DNA of 15,700 nt. Source: CAYOKT01 sp964404605. GTDB taxonomy: Bacteria; Electryoneota; Electryoneia; Electryoneales; Electryoneaceae. The notes beneath the pieces were generated by a model. That model saw nothing but the letters and a program-made list of their open reading frames with translations. It was not told the origin of the DNA and did not search any database. The stretch lies in contig CAYOKT010000066.1 of NCBI GenBank assembly GCA_964404605.1, positions 1-15,700 of the forward strand, in the 5' to 3' direction. Position 1 is the stretch's first letter. Every line of letters begins with the position of its first letter. Shown here one piece after another: positions 14,798 to 15,700 of this stretch. Made by a program: the position numbers and the translations under genes.

Positions 14798-15490
14798 CTA
14801 TCCCTCGAGATCCTTGAGAATCTCAGTGTGTACCAGCTCCCGCTCCGCGTCCGCGCGGATCGGGGCATCCTTGTACTCTTCCACCACCTTCCGGTATCGC
14901 TCACGGGCCAGATCCATCTTCCCCAGGGAGGCATAACATCTCCCCGCGTGGTACAGGGCAAGGGGAACGACGTAGCCGAACCCGTCTTCCTTCACAAGGC
15001 GATCATACTTCTCCGCCGCCTCCTCGAACCGCCCGAGGTCCTCCAGCACGGTGGCCTCTCCCTCCATCGCGGCGAGCTTCAGCAGGGGGTCGATGTGATA
15101 CCGCTTGATGAACTGTCGGTACAGGTCCAGCGCGTCCTCGAACCGCCTCTCCATGAGGGCGATCTCGGCGAGGCTGAAGAGCGCCTCTCCGCCGCCCTGG
15201 GTGCCCTTGTACCGGTCGACGATGGCCTGGAGATCGACGCGCGCGCTGTCGATGCTGCTCGTCATGTACGATTGACGCGCCTGGGCGACGGCGATCAGGG
15301 CTTCGCGATTGGCGGAATTCCGCATGGAAGCGAACAGCAGGACTGCGAGGATGACCACCACCAGGAACGCCGTGCCGATCCCGATCTTGCGGCCATGCAC
15401 CTGCACCACTTCCTGCGCCTCGGACACCGCTTTCATCAACGGGTCCTGGCGCAGGTCCTTCTTGGTCAGTTTCTTTTGCGCGCGCGCCAT
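14798..15490 (-). CDS. Membrane-anchored tetratricopeptide-repeat protein
   Basis: This 230-residue protein has a charged cytoplasmic N-terminus (1-36), one hydrophobic segment at about 37-55 (GIGTAFLVVVILAVLLFA), and an extracytoplasmic helical-repeat region. TPR-like units are visible near 100-133 (ALFSLAEIALMERRFEDALDLYR), 140-172 and 174-208 (LALYHAGRCYASLGKMDLARERY). The layout resembles YfgM-type proteins (TPR_21/YfgM family), which associate with the Sec translocon and periplasmic chaperones. The similarity is structural rather than decisive, so I leave the gene unnamed. The ATG at 15490 has AAGGA eight bases upstream. It is separated from rimP by a promoter and a terminator-like hairpin and seems to be its own transcription unit. 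Confidence 0.85.
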   Translation of the reverse strand: MARAQKKLTKKDLRQDPLMKAVSEAQEVVQVHGRKIGIGTAFLVVVILAVLLFASMRNSANREALIAVAQARQSYMTSSIDSARVDLQAIVDRYKGTQGGGEALFSLAEIALMERRFEDALDLYRQFIKRYHIDPLLKLAAMEGEATVLEDLGRFEEAAEKYDRLVKEDGFGYVVPLALYHAGRCYASLGKMDLARERYRKVVEEYKDAPIRADAERELVHTEILKDLEG

Positions 15491-15553
15491 TCAACCGATC
15501 CTTCCGGGAATTCTTCACCGTCGGCCGCCGGCCGTGCAGCCGCGACGGCGTGC

Positions 15554-15582
15554 AATGTAAGCGATGGGCCCGGGTGGCACAA
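15554..15582 (-). promoter_or_regulatory. Candidate promoter of the TPR gene
   Basis: On the minus strand TTGTGC (15582-15577) and TACATT (15559-15554, 4/6 to consensus) are 17 bases apart. The predicted start is near 15547, leaving a leader of about 57 bases. The boxes are moderate, and the -35 overlaps an inverted repeat. Confidence 0.35.
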
Positions 15583-15590
15583 GCCGCCCG
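15571..15590. repeat. Inverted repeat over the TPR promoter -35 region
   Basis: CGGGTGGC and GCCGCCCG form an eight-pair stem with one G-T wobble around an ACAA loop. No T-run follows on either strand, so a terminator is unlikely. An operator or a short REP-type structure is possible. Confidence 0.4.
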
Positions 15591-15634
15591 CTTTCCCTCT
15601 CCTCCCCCCTGGCCACCCCTTGCCGCCCGAAATT

Positions 15635-15661
15635 GCAGGGGCACGGCGTACCGTGCCCTGC
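15635..15661. repeat. REP-like GC-rich palindrome
   Basis: GCAGGG, one bulged G, and CACGG face CCGTG and CCCTGC around a CGTA loop, giving eleven base pairs. On the plus strand a run of six T lies about 14 bases further on (15675-15680), too far for a standard terminator. The shape resembles short palindromes that recur in intergenic regions of many genomes, so copies elsewhere in this genome are likely, but none is seen in this window. Confidence 0.45.
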
Positions 15662-15700
15662 CGTTGCAGACCTGTTTTTTGACGGGTGGCCCTGTCAGCT

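Noticed and set aside
15675..15680. Plus-strand intrinsic terminator ending in six T
   Set aside because: The T-run is about 14 bases from the nearest hairpin, and no plus-strand gene precedes it in this window.

Overview
This is a GC-rich bacterial chromosomal segment. It carries one long, co-directional run of housekeeping genes, all on the minus strand, so transcription runs from high to low coordinates. The gene content is bacterial and chromosomal. The order rimP-nusA-infB-ylxP-rbfA-nrnA-truB-ribF-rpsO-pnp-M16 peptidase is the widely conserved translation/RNA operon. The add-on genes (alanine dehydrogenase, dUTPase, deacetylase, MerR regulator) and the high GC suggest a deep-branching, perhaps uncultured lineage of the FCB/Gemmatimonadota/deltaproteobacterial kind. 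The sequence alone does not fix the phylum, so this is only a guess.

Layout in transcription order. At 15700-15491 is an intergenic region with a REP-like palindrome and a plausible sigma70-type promoter. At 15490-14798 is a membrane-anchored TPR protein. The 99-nt gap at 14797-14699 holds a good -35/-10 pair followed at once by a terminator-like hairpin, just before the rimP ribosome binding site. Next come rimP, nusA, infB, ylxP (DUF503), rbfA, nrnA (DHH phosphoesterase), truB and ribF, packed with overlaps or tiny gaps. rpsO follows behind a strong leader hairpin that may bind S15, then pnp, an M16 zinc peptidase, alanine dehydrogenase, dut, a NodB-type polysaccharide deacetylase and a small MerR-family regulator. 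The last 172 bases contain four copies of a degenerate 24-bp tandem repeat.

Functionally, the core makes proteins for ribosome maturation (RimP, RbfA, S15), transcription elongation (NusA), translation initiation (IF2), tRNA modification (TruB), RNA decay (PNPase, NrnA) and flavin cofactor synthesis (RibF). The distal genes are joined to it by start/stop overlaps and probably share its transcript, although their functions (alanine catabolism, dUTP hydrolysis, glycan deacetylation, regulation) are unrelated.

I see no mobile elements, CRISPR arrays, rRNA or tRNA genes, and no convincing unknown multi-gene system. The items most worth a second look are regulatory: the rimP leader, the rpsO leader, the nusA-infB hairpin with a probable TTG start for infB, and the 24-bp repeat array.
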